Positions 1 through 6,436 of a stretch of DNA of 13,609 nucleotides are shown in pieces. How positions within the stretch are numbered: the first letter of the stretch is position 1; each line of letters starts with the position of its first letter. Below the pieces are notes generated by a model. That model was not told where the DNA came from and ran no database searches. It saw nothing but the letters and a program-made list of their open reading frames with translations. This DNA comes from Burkholderiales bacterium UBA2647 (lineage in GTDB: Bacteria > Pseudomonadota > Gammaproteobacteria > Burkholderiales > Burkholderiaceae_E), in assembly GCA_002359635.1 (NCBI GenBank), contig DENJ01000072.1, positions 480-14,088 on the forward strand, in the 5' to 3' direction. A program made the position numbers and the translations under genes.

Positions 1-884
1 TCGTCCCGTATATCGGAAATACCCTCAAGCCGTTTGTCATTCACCAGTTCGGCGATCTTCTCAAGCAGCACCCGCTTGTTGACCTGGTAGGGCAGTTCGT
101 CGACGATGATGGCCTGACGTTGACCCTTATCGATGTCCTCGAAGTGTGTTCGAGCACGCATGACCACCCGCCCTCGGCCCGTGCGGTAACCTTCCCTAAC
201 GCCTGATAGGCCGTAAATGATGCCAGCCGTGGGGAAATCGGGTGCCGGCACAAAGGCCATCAAGTCCTCAACGCTTGCCTCGGGCTGATCGAGCAAATGC
301 AGGCAGGCGGCGGTCACCTCAGACAAATTATGCGGCGGAATATTGGTGGCCATGCCCACCGCAATACCCGATGATCCATTGATGAGCAGGTTGGGAATGC
401 GCGCTGGCAACACGCAAGGCTCCTGCTCTTTGCCGTCGTAATTCGGCTGGAAGTCGACGGTTTCTTTATCGATGTCTTCAAGCAGTAGGCCTGCAATCCG
501 GTCAAGCCTGCATTCGGTGTAGCGCATCGCCGCAGCGTTGTCGCCGTCAATTGAGCCAAAGTTACCCTGGCCGTCGATCAAGGTGTAGCGCAAAGAGAAG
601 TCTTGGGCCATCCGCACCAGCGTATCGTAAATGGCCGAGTCGCCGTGGGGATGGAACTTACCCATGACCTCGCCGACAACCCTTGCGCACTTGACATAGG
701 GTCGATTCCAGACGTTATTGGCTTCGTACATCGCAAACAAGACCCTGCGATGCACTGGCTTGAGACCGTCTCGAACATCAGGCAGCGCTCGCCCCACGAT
801 GACGCTCATCGCGTAGTCAAGGTAGGAGCGACGCATCTCCTCTTCAAGGCTGATGGGGAGTGTTTCTTTGGCGAATAGTTCCAT
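1..884 (-). CDS. gyrA: DNA gyrase subunit A, N-terminal part (runs off left edge)
   Basis: Catalytic subunit of the type II topoisomerase that introduces negative supercoils with GyrB; cytoplasmic and essential. The reverse strand gives 294 codons from ATG at 884, starting MELFAKETLPISLEEEMRRS, a GyrA N-terminus of betaproteobacterial style. The DNA-cleaving tyrosine is Y122 in AAMRYTE, at the same number as in E. coli. The quinolone-resistance region reads HPHGDSAIYD, with Ser83 and Asp87 as in the E. coli wild type, so the usual resistance substitutions are absent. The conserved stretches GQGNFGSIDGD and GSSGIAVGMATNIPP are also visible. The rest of the winged-helix/tower and the C-terminal beta-pinwheel lie outside the window. 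No strong Shine-Dalgarno sequence precedes the ATG; the leader contains inverted repeats. The gene is divergent from the deaminase gene. Confidence 0.98.
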   Translation of the reverse strand, partial: MELFAKETLPISLEEEMRRSYLDYAMSVIVGRALPDVRDGLKPVHRRVLFAMYEANNVWNRPYVKCARVVGEVMGKFHPHGDSAIYDTLVRMAQDFSLRYTLIDGQGNFGSIDGDNAAAMRYTECRLDRIAGLLLEDIDKETVDFQPNYDGKEQEPCVLPARIPNLLINGSSGIAVGMATNIPPHNLSEVTAACLHLLDQPEASVEDLMAFVPAPDFPTAGIIYGLSGVREGYRTGRGRVVMRARTHFEDIDKGQRQAIIVDELPYQVNKRVLLEKIAELVNDKRLEGISDIRD

Positions 885-901
885 GGAGCTGCCGAAAGAG
901 A

Positions 902-919
902 CTGATCGGACGCGATCAG
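902..919. repeat. Perfect inverted repeat in gyrA leader
   Basis: The arms CTGATCG and CGATCAG are perfectly complementary (7 bp) around a 4-base loop. The repeat lies 18 bases upstream of the gyrA ATG on the minus strand, so it would form a hairpin in the gyrA 5' UTR if transcription starts further upstream. A weak pyrimidine stretch (TCTCTTTC) follows it in the gyrA direction, but there is no real T-tract, so terminator or attenuator function is doubtful. Confidence 0.55.
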
Positions 920-921
920 AC

Positions 922-939
922 GTAAACCTTGCAGTTTAC
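922..939. promoter_or_regulatory. Perfect inverted repeat, candidate operator between gyrA and deaminase gene
   Basis: GTAAAC and GTTTAC form perfect 6-bp arms around CTTGCA. The repeat lies two bases from the 902-919 repeat, in the only noncoding DNA between two divergent genes. On the gyrA strand the right part offers a poor -10-like TAAACT. The symmetry is seen directly; binding by a regulator is inference and no known operator was recognised. Confidence 0.4.
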
Positions 940-966
940 CAGTTAGGATTTCCGCTTCTGAAAGGA

Positions 967-2340
967 ATGACTTTGAACACCGAAACCAAGCCCGCCACGC
1001 TCCTTTTGCCACGCTGGATTGCGACCGCGGTGCCGGGGCAGTCCTTGCTCACTTCGCAGGGCGTCTTAATTGTTGACGGTCTGATCCGGGAGATCGCAGC
1101 ACAAGCACAGTTGCTGGCCTCCTATCCCGATGCTGAGCAGATTGAGCTTGCTGATCATTTGCTTATTCCAGGCCTGGTAAATCTACATTGTCATGCGGCG
1201 ATGTCATTGCTGCGTGGCGTTGGCGACGATCTTCCGCTAGAGCAGTGGTTGGCCTCGCGAATCTGGCCACTCGAGCGCGAACTGCTCTCAGAGTCATTTG
1301 TTTACGATGGCAGCCTCTTGGCAGCCTCTGAAATGCTGCGAGCTGGGATCACCACGGTTAATGACATGTACTTTTTTCCCGAAGCAGGGATTGAAGCGAT
1401 GCGTGTCGCGGGGATGCGGGTTAGTGCCGGACTGATCGTGATCGATTTTCCCTCTGCTTATGCCCACCATGCAGAAGATTATTTGCGCAAGGGCATGGCC
1501 ATCAGGGACCGTTGGCGTCAAGATCCCCGGGTGAGTTTCTGTCTGGCGCCTCATGCGCCTTACACGGTCTCGGATGCGGTTCTTGAGCAACTTGGGGTCT
1601 TGTCGGCAGAACTGAGCCTGCCGGTGCATATGCACCTGCACGAAACAGCTTTTGAAGTCGAGGCCTCTTTGCGTTTGCACGGCTTGAGGCCCCTGCAGCG
1701 CATTGCCAAGTTTGGCTTGCTTGGCCCGGATCTCATCGCGGTTCACGCTGTCCACTTCAACGAGGCTGACATGGCGATGATGGCCGCTGCCGCCGCGCAT
1801 GTGGCGCACTGTCCGCATTCAAACCTCAAGTTAGCGAGCGGCTTTGCACCTATTGACGCGCTATTAAAGGCTGGCGTGAATGTCGGGCTGGGTACGGATG
1901 GTGCAGCAAGCAATAACCGGCTCGATTTGCTCGCTGAGGCGGCCAGCGCCGCGAGGCTTGCCAAAGCGGTGGCTGGCGACGCGAGCGCTTTTAGCGCGCT
2001 TGAGGTTTTTCATGCGCTCACCCTTGGAGGCGCCACCGCGCTCGGCTTGCAGGATCGCATCGGCTCCATCGAGCAAGGCAAGCAGGCTGATCTTGTGGCG
2101 GTTGACTACAGCACGCTGGACGCTTATCCCTGCATGGATCCTCTATCGCATTTGATTTACGTCTGCGGTAGGGAGCAAGTTAGCGATGTCTGGGTAGCAG
2201 GCGAGCCTGTTGTCAGAATGAGACAGCCCGTATCGCTGGCTTTCAATCAGCAGATCGATCGCCTCCGAAGCAGGCTGCCGCTGTGGCAAAATCAAGTTGT
2301 AAGCGCATTAAACGGGCTGGATCGTTCAAAGCTTGTTTAA
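967..2340 (+). CDS. mtaD: 5'-methylthioadenosine / S-adenosylhomocysteine deaminase-type amidohydrolase (TRZ/ATZ family)
   Basis: Metal-dependent amidohydrolase expected to deaminate an adenosine-type substrate such as methylthioadenosine in the cytosol, feeding purine and methionine salvage. From the ATG at 967 it has 457 residues, normal for the family. Metal and catalytic motifs are in order: HCH at 74-76, APHAPYT at 194-200, HMHLHE at 221-226 (H223 metal ligand, E226 proton shuttle), HAVH at 260-263 and GTDGAASNN at 309-317 (D311). The open frame extends to an ATG at 853, inside gyrA on the other strand, which is an unlikely start. AAAGGA (961-966) abuts ATG 967 but stands an ideal 6 bases before an in-frame TTG at 973, so the true start may be TTG 973. 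The proximity to gyrA, ubiG and a MupP-like gene recalls PA3170 of Pseudomonas aeruginosa, characterised as an MTA deaminase. Other TRZ/ATZ substrates remain possible. Confidence 0.88.
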   Translation: MTLNTETKPATLLLPRWIATAVPGQSLLTSQGVLIVDGLIREIAAQAQLLASYPDAEQIELADHLLIPGLVNLHCHAAMSLLRGVGDDLPLEQWLASRIWPLERELLSESFVYDGSLLAASEMLRAGITTVNDMYFFPEAGIEAMRVAGMRVSAGLIVIDFPSAYAHHAEDYLRKGMAIRDRWRQDPRVSFCLAPHAPYTVSDAVLEQLGVLSAELSLPVHMHLHETAFEVEASLRLHGLRPLQRIAKFGLLGPDLIAVHAVHFNEADMAMMAAAAAHVAHCPHSNLKLASGFAPIDALLKAGVNVGLGTDGAASNNRLDLLAEAASAARLAKAVAGDASAFSALEVFHALTLGGATALGLQDRIGSIEQGKQADLVAVDYSTLDAYPCMDPLSHLIYVCGREQVSDVWVAGEPVVRMRQPVSLAFNQQIDRLRSRLPLWQNQVVSALNGLDRSKLV

Positions 2341-2359
2341 AGTACGGATTCGCAGTGGC

Positions 2360-2388
2360 TTGACGCGATTAATTTGTTGGTCGATGGG
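2360..2388 (+). promoter_or_regulatory. Weak candidate promoter for ompA
   Basis: TTGACG at 2360-2365 is a good -35 match. The element 17 bases downstream (GATGGG at 2383-2388) is a poor -10. It lies in the 78-bp gap before ompA. ompA has its own ribosome binding site (GAGG at 2410-2413, five bases before the ATG), so separate transcription is plausible, but this promoter is uncertain. Confidence 0.25.
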
Positions 2389-2418
2389 CTTGCCGCCCGG
2401 TGAAAAAGTGAGGGACTC

Positions 2419-3108
2419 ATGAAGAAGATTTTTTCGATCACGGCCTTGGCTGCTGCACTTGCAGCATCTGGGTTTGCTTTTGCGCAGACAAATAACGGCT
2501 ACGCAATCAGCTCCGACGGACAGAACGTCCGTAATTCGTCAGGCCAGTGCTGGCGTGCCGGTCACTGGACGCCGGCCATGGCCACGATGGCTTGCGATCC
2601 CGACCTCGTGCCCAAGCCGGCACCGGCACCGGCACCAGCGCCGCCCCCGCCACCGCCGCCTGCGCCTGCTCCTGAACCCAAGGCTGCGCCTGCTCCTGCC
2701 CCTGCCCCTGCTCCTGCCCCTCCGCCACCGCCGCCCGCTGCGCCGATGAGCGAGAAGGTCACCTTTGCGGCCGATGCCTTTTTTGATTTCGACAAGTCAG
2801 TGCTCAAACCAGCCGGTAAAGCCATGCTTGATGACCTTGTCGGCAAGATCAAGATGATGACGCTTGAGGTGGTGATCGCCGTCGGTCATACCGACTCGGT
2901 GGGATCAAACCAATACAACCAAAAACTCGGTGCGCGCCGTGCCGCAGCCGTCAAGGCTTATCTGGTGAGTAAAGGGATTGATGCAAACCGTGTCTACACC
3001 GAAAGCAAGGGCGAGACCGATCCGATTGCGAGCAACAAGACCGCAGAAGGCCGCTCAAAGAATCGTCGCGTTGAGGTCGAAGTGGTTGGTACACGGACAA
3101 AACGCTAA
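2419..3108 (+). CDS. ompA: OmpA-family peptidoglycan-associated outer-membrane protein
   Basis: Periplasmic/outer-membrane protein of 229 residues that anchors the outer membrane to peptidoglycan. A Sec signal peptide covers residues 1-22 with a likely cut at AFA|Q. A short head (23-65) contains GQCWRAGHWTPAM and two cysteines, C44 and C59, that could form a disulfide. Residues 66-109 are an almost pure Pro/Ala linker. The OmpA C-terminal domain spans about 112-224. It keeps FFDFDKSVL and GHTDSVGS...LGARR, with D159 and R174 matching the diaminopimelate-binding Asp/Arg pair of E. coli OmpA. There is no eight-strand beta-barrel as in enterobacterial OmpA; this short form is usual in Burkholderiales. 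GAGG five bases before the ATG supports the start. A strong terminator follows, so it is probably a single-gene unit or the end of one with the deaminase. Confidence 0.93.
   Translation: MKKIFSITALAAALAASGFAFAQTNNGYAISSDGQNVRNSSGQCWRAGHWTPAMATMACDPDLVPKPAPAPAPAPPPPPPPAPAPEPKAAPAPAPAPAPAPPPPPPAAPMSEKVTFAADAFFDFDKSVLKPAGKAMLDDLVGKIKMMTLEVVIAVGHTDSVGSNQYNQKLGARRAAAVKAYLVSKGIDANRVYTESKGETDPIASNKTAEGRSKNRRVEVEVVGTRTKR
2614..2748 (+). repeat. Pro/Ala low-complexity coding repeat in ompA
   Basis: Codons for proline and alanine alternate (CCGGCACCGGCACCGGCACC, then CCTGCTCCTGCCCCTGCCCC). The linker consists of two similar blocks, each Pro-Ala repeats ending in a run of six or seven prolines (residues 67-81 and 91-106), separated by a short PAPEPKAA spacer. 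The two blocks use different synonymous codons (GCA/CCG against CCT/GCT/GCC). Such tracts are prone to length change. Confidence 0.75.
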
Positions 3109-3120
3109 ACATCCGATCGA

Positions 3121-3163
3121 AGGCCTCAGGCCTGTCAAAGCCCCGCCTTAGGCGGGGCTTTTT
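3121..3163 (+). terminator. Rho-independent terminator of ompA
   Basis: The main stem pairs AAAGCCCCGCC (3137-3147) with GGCGGGGCTTT (3151-3161) around a TTA loop, and a T-run covers 3159-3163. A second, smaller hairpin, AGGCC-tca-GGCCT (3121-3133), sits just before it. It begins 12 bases after the ompA stop, so ubiG downstream needs its own promoter or readthrough. Confidence 0.93.
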
Positions 3164-3231
3164 GTTTGCGCATGTGCCTCGACTCGTTACCCTTCTTTTG
3201 TGCATTCGTTTAACCGCCGAGGTGATCCGGT

Positions 3232-3945
3232 TTGACTTCAAAAACAATCAACGCCGACCCTGCCGAGCTTGCAAAGTTTCAACAATTGGCGAGTCAATGG
3301 TGGGATAAATCAGGCAAATTCAAACCTTTGCACGATATCAACCCGTTGCGTAGAGACTGGATTGACCGAATGATGCCGCTTAAGGGTCGCCGGGTGCTTG
3401 ACGTGGGTTGCGGCGGCGGGATCCTCTCGGAGTCCATGGCCGAACTTGGTGCAGAGGTTACGGGCATCGACTTGGCGGGTAAACCACTTCAAGTTGCTCG
3501 TTTACATGCGCTTGAAAGCGGGGCAAAGCTGCGCTACCTTGAGTCTTCGGCTGAGGCAATGCTTGAAGCCGAACCAGCTTCCTTCGATGTCGTGACCTGT
3601 TTGGAAATGCTTGAGCATGTGCCCGATCCTGCGGCCACCGTTGCAGCCTGTGCGGGCCTTGCCAAGCCGGGGGGCTGGATCTTCTTTTCCACCATCAACC
3701 GGAATCCCAAGGCGTTCTTGTTTGCGATTGTGGGCGCGGAGTATGTGTTGAATCTGTTGCCGCGAGGCACGCATGACTATGAAAAATTGATCAAACCGTC
3801 GGAGCTTCAGCGTGCAGCGCGAGACGCTGGCCTGCAGTGGCGGGAGAGCAAGGGGATGACCTATAACCCGCTATTCAAAACCTATAAGCTCGTCGAGGGC
3901 GATCTCAGTGTGAATTATTTGATGGCCTTCCAACGTCCTTATTAA
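3232..3945 (+). CDS. ubiG: Ubiquinone biosynthesis O-methyltransferase UbiG
   Basis: SAM-dependent enzyme that performs both O-methylations of ubiquinone synthesis, acting on membrane-embedded precursors from the cytosolic face. It has 237 residues, full length for UbiG. The N-terminal FQQLASQWWDKSGKFKPLHDINPLR (13-40) is diagnostic. SAM motif I is LDVGCGGGILSE (56-67), the acidic residue after beta-2 is in VTGIDLA, and LEMLEHVPDP (124-133) is the post-II motif. The start is TTG: AGGTGA at 3220-3225 stands six bases before it, and no ATG fits. The HAD phosphatase gene follows after six bases, indicating co-transcription and probably coupled translation, an arrangement common in proteobacteria. 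Confidence 0.96.
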   Translation: MTSKTINADPAELAKFQQLASQWWDKSGKFKPLHDINPLRRDWIDRMMPLKGRRVLDVGCGGGILSESMAELGAEVTGIDLAGKPLQVARLHALESGAKLRYLESSAEAMLEAEPASFDVVTCLEMLEHVPDPAATVAACAGLAKPGGWIFFSTINRNPKAFLFAIVGAEYVLNLLPRGTHDYEKLIKPSELQRAARDAGLQWRESKGMTYNPLFKTYKLVEGDLSVNYLMAFQRPY

Positions 3946-3951
3946 ACGGTA

Positions 3952-4623
3952 ATGCGTACAAAGCTGAAAGCCGTTTGGTTTGATCTTGACGGTACCTTGG
4001 TCGACAGCGCCCCAGACCTCGCAGTGCCGATCCACGAGATGCGTCAAGACCGTGGTCTCTCACCCCTTGAGGACGCCATACTCAGGCCTTATACGTCGAT
4101 GGGCGCTAGAGGTTTGATCTGGTGCGGCTTTGGTGTGAAAAAAGATGAGCCCGCCTTTGAGGCACTTCGTGTTGAATTTTTAGCGCGTTACGAAAAGGCT
4201 ATGGTGGTGCACACACAGCTTTTCCCCGGGATGGAGGAGGTTCTCGATCACATTGAATCGAAGGGACTCATCTGGGGTGTGGTGAGTAATAAATTCGAGC
4301 GTTATGTAAAACATATCGTAGATGCCTTGGACTTAACGCCCCGTTGTGCTGCCATTGTTGGCGGTGACACCACCCCCTTTCCCAAACCAAACCCAGCCAA
4401 TCTTTTTTATGCTTGCGGCGCCGCTGCTGTCGATCCGCGTTACTGTGTTTATGTCGGCGACGATCTACGCGATGTTGAGGCTGGTCGAGCCGCCGGCATG
4501 AAGACGGTTGCAGCGGCCTATGGTTATTGCGGCGACGAACTTCCGCCCTCAGCATGGGGTGCCGATGGCTTGATTGAAACGCCTTTACAACTTCGTACTT
4601 GGCTAGCACGCGAAATTACCTGA
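3952..4623 (+). CDS. mupP: HAD phosphatase, MurNAc-6-phosphate phosphatase (MupP) or phosphoglycolate phosphatase (Gph) type
   Basis: HAD-superfamily phosphatase of 223 residues. The core motifs are complete: DLDGT (11-15; nucleophile D11, acid/base D13), VVSNK (110-114), FPKPNP (143-148; K145) and VGDDLRDVEAGRAAG (168-182). The cap carries SMGARGL, FEALRVEFLARY and VHTQLFPGM, and the C-terminal part has AAAYGY and AWGAD. These match the pattern I recall for Pseudomonas MupP, which dephosphorylates MurNAc-6-phosphate in cell-wall recycling, better than E. coli Gph, which clears 2-phosphoglycolate. Such genes are often annotated gph by default. It lies six bases after ubiG, as in Pseudomonas. 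The ribosome binding site is weak, consistent with coupling to ubiG. Substrate choice between the two is inference. Confidence 0.85.
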   Translation: MRTKLKAVWFDLDGTLVDSAPDLAVPIHEMRQDRGLSPLEDAILRPYTSMGARGLIWCGFGVKKDEPAFEALRVEFLARYEKAMVVHTQLFPGMEEVLDHIESKGLIWGVVSNKFERYVKHIVDALDLTPRCAAIVGGDTTPFPKPNPANLFYACGAAAVDPRYCVYVGDDLRDVEAGRAAGMKTVAAAYGYCGDELPPSAWGADGLIETPLQLRTWLAREIT

Positions 4624-4663
4624 TGATCTGAGCAAGCGCCTAGTGCTTTCTTGGAGAAATTTC

Positions 4664-5845
4664 GTGCCGCGCATTCCTGCTCTGTTATTGAATTTAGGTC
4701 ATGCTCTCGATCACCTGTTCTTGCTGATTTTTGCAACGGCCGTAAGTGCCATCGCAGCGGACTTCGGTATTGAGCGCTGGGAAGATTTAATGCCCTACAC
4801 CGTTGGTGCATTTTTTATGTTTGGTGTCGGCTCGGTGCCCGCGGGCAGGCTCGGTGATTTGTGGGGACGGCGCAAAATGATGCTGGTGTTTTTTTATGGC
4901 ATTGGCTTGGCGTCGATCGCTGTAGCGTTCACACAGTCCCCGTGGCAGATCGCAGCCGCGCTCACGGTACTGGGCCTTTTTTCTGCCATCTATCATCCGG
5001 TCGGCATCCCGATGCTTGTCCAACAGTCCAAGCGTCCCGGGGTCACCATCGGCATCAACGGCCTTGCCGGCAACCTTGGTATTGCCTTTGCCGCTTTATC
5101 CACGGGCTTGCTGGTGAAGTACTTTGGTTGGCGCATGGCTTTTGTTGTACCCGGTTTGCTCTCAATTGCCGCTGGTTTTTTGTTTTCGAAAACCGCCCCG
5201 ATTGAATCTGCCGCCCCGGCGAGTAGAAAAGTGAGCCATGTTCAATTGCCAAAGCACTTGGCCGTTCGTACTTTTATGGTGATGGTGGCAAGCGGCACAA
5301 CGGGCAGCTTGCTCTTCAATTTCACAACCAATGGCAATACTCAAATGCTCACAGAAAGGCTCGAAGGGATTGTTTCGGATCCGGCGAGCATCGGCATGCT
5401 TATGGCCTTAGTCTATGCGATTGCATCGATCGCCCAGGTGATTGTGGGTCGGCTTATCGATCGATTCCCGGTAAAGCCGCTTTTCTTTGGGATTGTTGCG
5501 TCACAAATCGTGCTTTTTGCCCTTGCTTCCCAGAGCGCCGGTTGGCTTTGGTACCTGCTCGCCGTTGCCTACATGATCAGCGTCTTCGGAGCGATACCGT
5601 TCAGTGATGCGATGGTGGTGCGATACATCGACGATTCAATGCGATCAAGGGTCAGTGGTATTCGTATCGCAATCTCTTTCGGTATCAGCTCGCTTGCGGT
5701 TTACATGCTTGGTCCGCTGGTGAAAGCCTCGGGCTTTACCCAATTGCTGATTGCGATGTCCTTTATTGCAGCCGTCAGCGCCTTTATTGTGCTTTGGCTA
5801 CCCGGCGAGGCCCAGATGCGGACGGCGAGGCAAGTGACGGGTTAA
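4664..5845 (+). CDS. MFS transporter, 12-helix, Fsr-like
   Basis: Inner-membrane major facilitator of about 393 residues with roughly 12 hydrophobic segments. Loop motif A between helices 2 and 3 is clear (GRLGDLWGRRKMM), and SAIYHPVG in the fourth-helix region resembles the fosmidomycin-resistance (Fsr)-type group. The central loop (SKTAPIESAAPASRKV) separates two six-helix halves. The open frame allows a GTG at 4643, but GGAG at 4653-4656 lies seven bases before the in-frame GTG at 4664, which makes 4664 (MPRIPALLLNLGHALDHLF) the better start. It follows the phosphatase by 40 bases on the same strand and could be the last gene of the ubiG unit. Substrate is unknown; no clear terminator follows. 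Confidence 0.88.
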   Translation: MPRIPALLLNLGHALDHLFLLIFATAVSAIAADFGIERWEDLMPYTVGAFFMFGVGSVPAGRLGDLWGRRKMMLVFFYGIGLASIAVAFTQSPWQIAAALTVLGLFSAIYHPVGIPMLVQQSKRPGVTIGINGLAGNLGIAFAALSTGLLVKYFGWRMAFVVPGLLSIAAGFLFSKTAPIESAAPASRKVSHVQLPKHLAVRTFMVMVASGTTGSLLFNFTTNGNTQMLTERLEGIVSDPASIGMLMALVYAIASIAQVIVGRLIDRFPVKPLFFGIVASQIVLFALASQSAGWLWYLLAVAYMISVFGAIPFSDAMVVRYIDDSMRSRVSGIRIAISFGISSLAVYMLGPLVKASGFTQLLIAMSFIAAVSAFIVLWLPGEAQMRTARQVTG

Positions 5846-5917
5846 GTCTAGGGCTTGGGATGGCTTCGATGGGCGCATCGTCAATCCTGTATCGGGATCT
5901 CAAGCAGCTTCATCGTG

Positions 5918-5942
5918 TGCCTTGCTTATCGTAAGCTAGGCA
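5918..5942. promoter_or_regulatory. 25-bp palindrome, candidate MarR operator
   Basis: TGCCTTGCTTA (5918-5928) and TAAGCTAGGCA (5932-5942) are complementary at 10 of 11 positions around the centre TCG. The site begins 39 bp before the marR ATG and overlaps the predicted -35 box and most of the spacer. Size, symmetry and position fit autorepression by the MarR protein encoded just downstream. The symmetry is seen directly; the regulator assignment is inference. Confidence 0.7.
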
Positions 5943-5950
5943 ACTAATAT
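5922..5950 (+). promoter_or_regulatory. Candidate sigma-70 promoter of the marR-emrAB operon
   Basis: TTGCTT (5922-5927) and TAATAT (5945-5950) are separated by exactly 17 bases. Seven bases past the -10 the expected transcript start coincides with the marR ATG at 5957. No Shine-Dalgarno sequence precedes that ATG, so the marR mRNA may be leaderless. Confidence 0.5.
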
Positions 5951-5956
5951 CCCGGG

Positions 5957-6436
5957 ATGTTCCAGGAAGATCTGTCGAGAAACTTTGGTTTCCTGCTGCA
6001 CGACGTTGCCCGCTTGATGCGATTGGTCTACGACCGCCGCGTCAAGGACTTGGGTTTAACGCGGGCTCAATGGTGGGTGCTGACGCATTTGTTTCGCAGC
6101 AACGGTGTTTCTCAGACTGAGCTTGCAGAAATGCTCGAAGTCGAGAAGCCAACGCTGGGTCGATTGATCGATCGGCTTGAAGCCAAGGGCTGGGTTCGTC
6201 GTGAGTCCGATGAGCGAGACCGGCGCGTCTGGCGGGTGTTTCTCACTGCGGATGCCGAACCGGCGATGCGTAGCATGCGTGAGGTTGCGGCGGGACTGCG
6301 AAGGGATGCTTTGGCAGGCTTGAGCGCAAGCGAGCGCGAGCAATTTGTAGACACGCTGACCGCCGTCAAGGCGAATCTTGCTCGCCTCGGGGCTTCACGT
6401 CAAAAGCTAAGAAAACCGGAACGATCTGATGATTAG
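5957..6436 (+). CDS. MarR-family transcriptional regulator
   Basis: Dimeric winged-helix repressor of 159 residues, probably controlling the efflux genes it overlaps. The fold is legible: an N-terminal dimerisation helix (5-30), LTRAQWWVLTHL (34-45), the helix-turn-helix SQTELAEMLEVEKPTLGRLIDRLE (52-75), and the wing with the family signature DERDRRVWRVFLT (85-97), where the D-x-R-D-R-R core is intact. The C-terminal helices (100-150) complete the dimer interface. The ATG at 5957 has no ribosome binding site, but the sequence aligns with family N-termini from there. A palindromic operator candidate lies directly upstream. The last eight bases overlap the start of the EmrA-like gene, so the two are translationally coupled. 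The inducing ligand cannot be told from sequence. Confidence 0.95.
   Translation: MFQEDLSRNFGFLLHDVARLMRLVYDRRVKDLGLTRAQWWVLTHLFRSNGVSQTELAEMLEVEKPTLGRLIDRLEAKGWVRRESDERDRRVWRVFLTADAEPAMRSMREVAAGLRRDALAGLSASEREQFVDTLTAVKANLARLGASRQKLRKPERSDD

Noticed and set aside
853..966. N-terminal extension of the deaminase gene from ATG 853
   Set aside because: It overlaps the start of gyrA on the other strand, has no ribosome binding site, and the extra 38 residues do not belong to the amidohydrolase fold.
1294..1818. Long minus-strand open frame inside the deaminase gene
   Set aside because: Shadow of the amidohydrolase, whose catalytic motifs in the plus frame are intact; no domain in the minus frame.
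5867..5880. CGATG-GGCG-CATCG hairpin after the first MFS gene, as a terminator
   Set aside because: Short stem and no following T-run.
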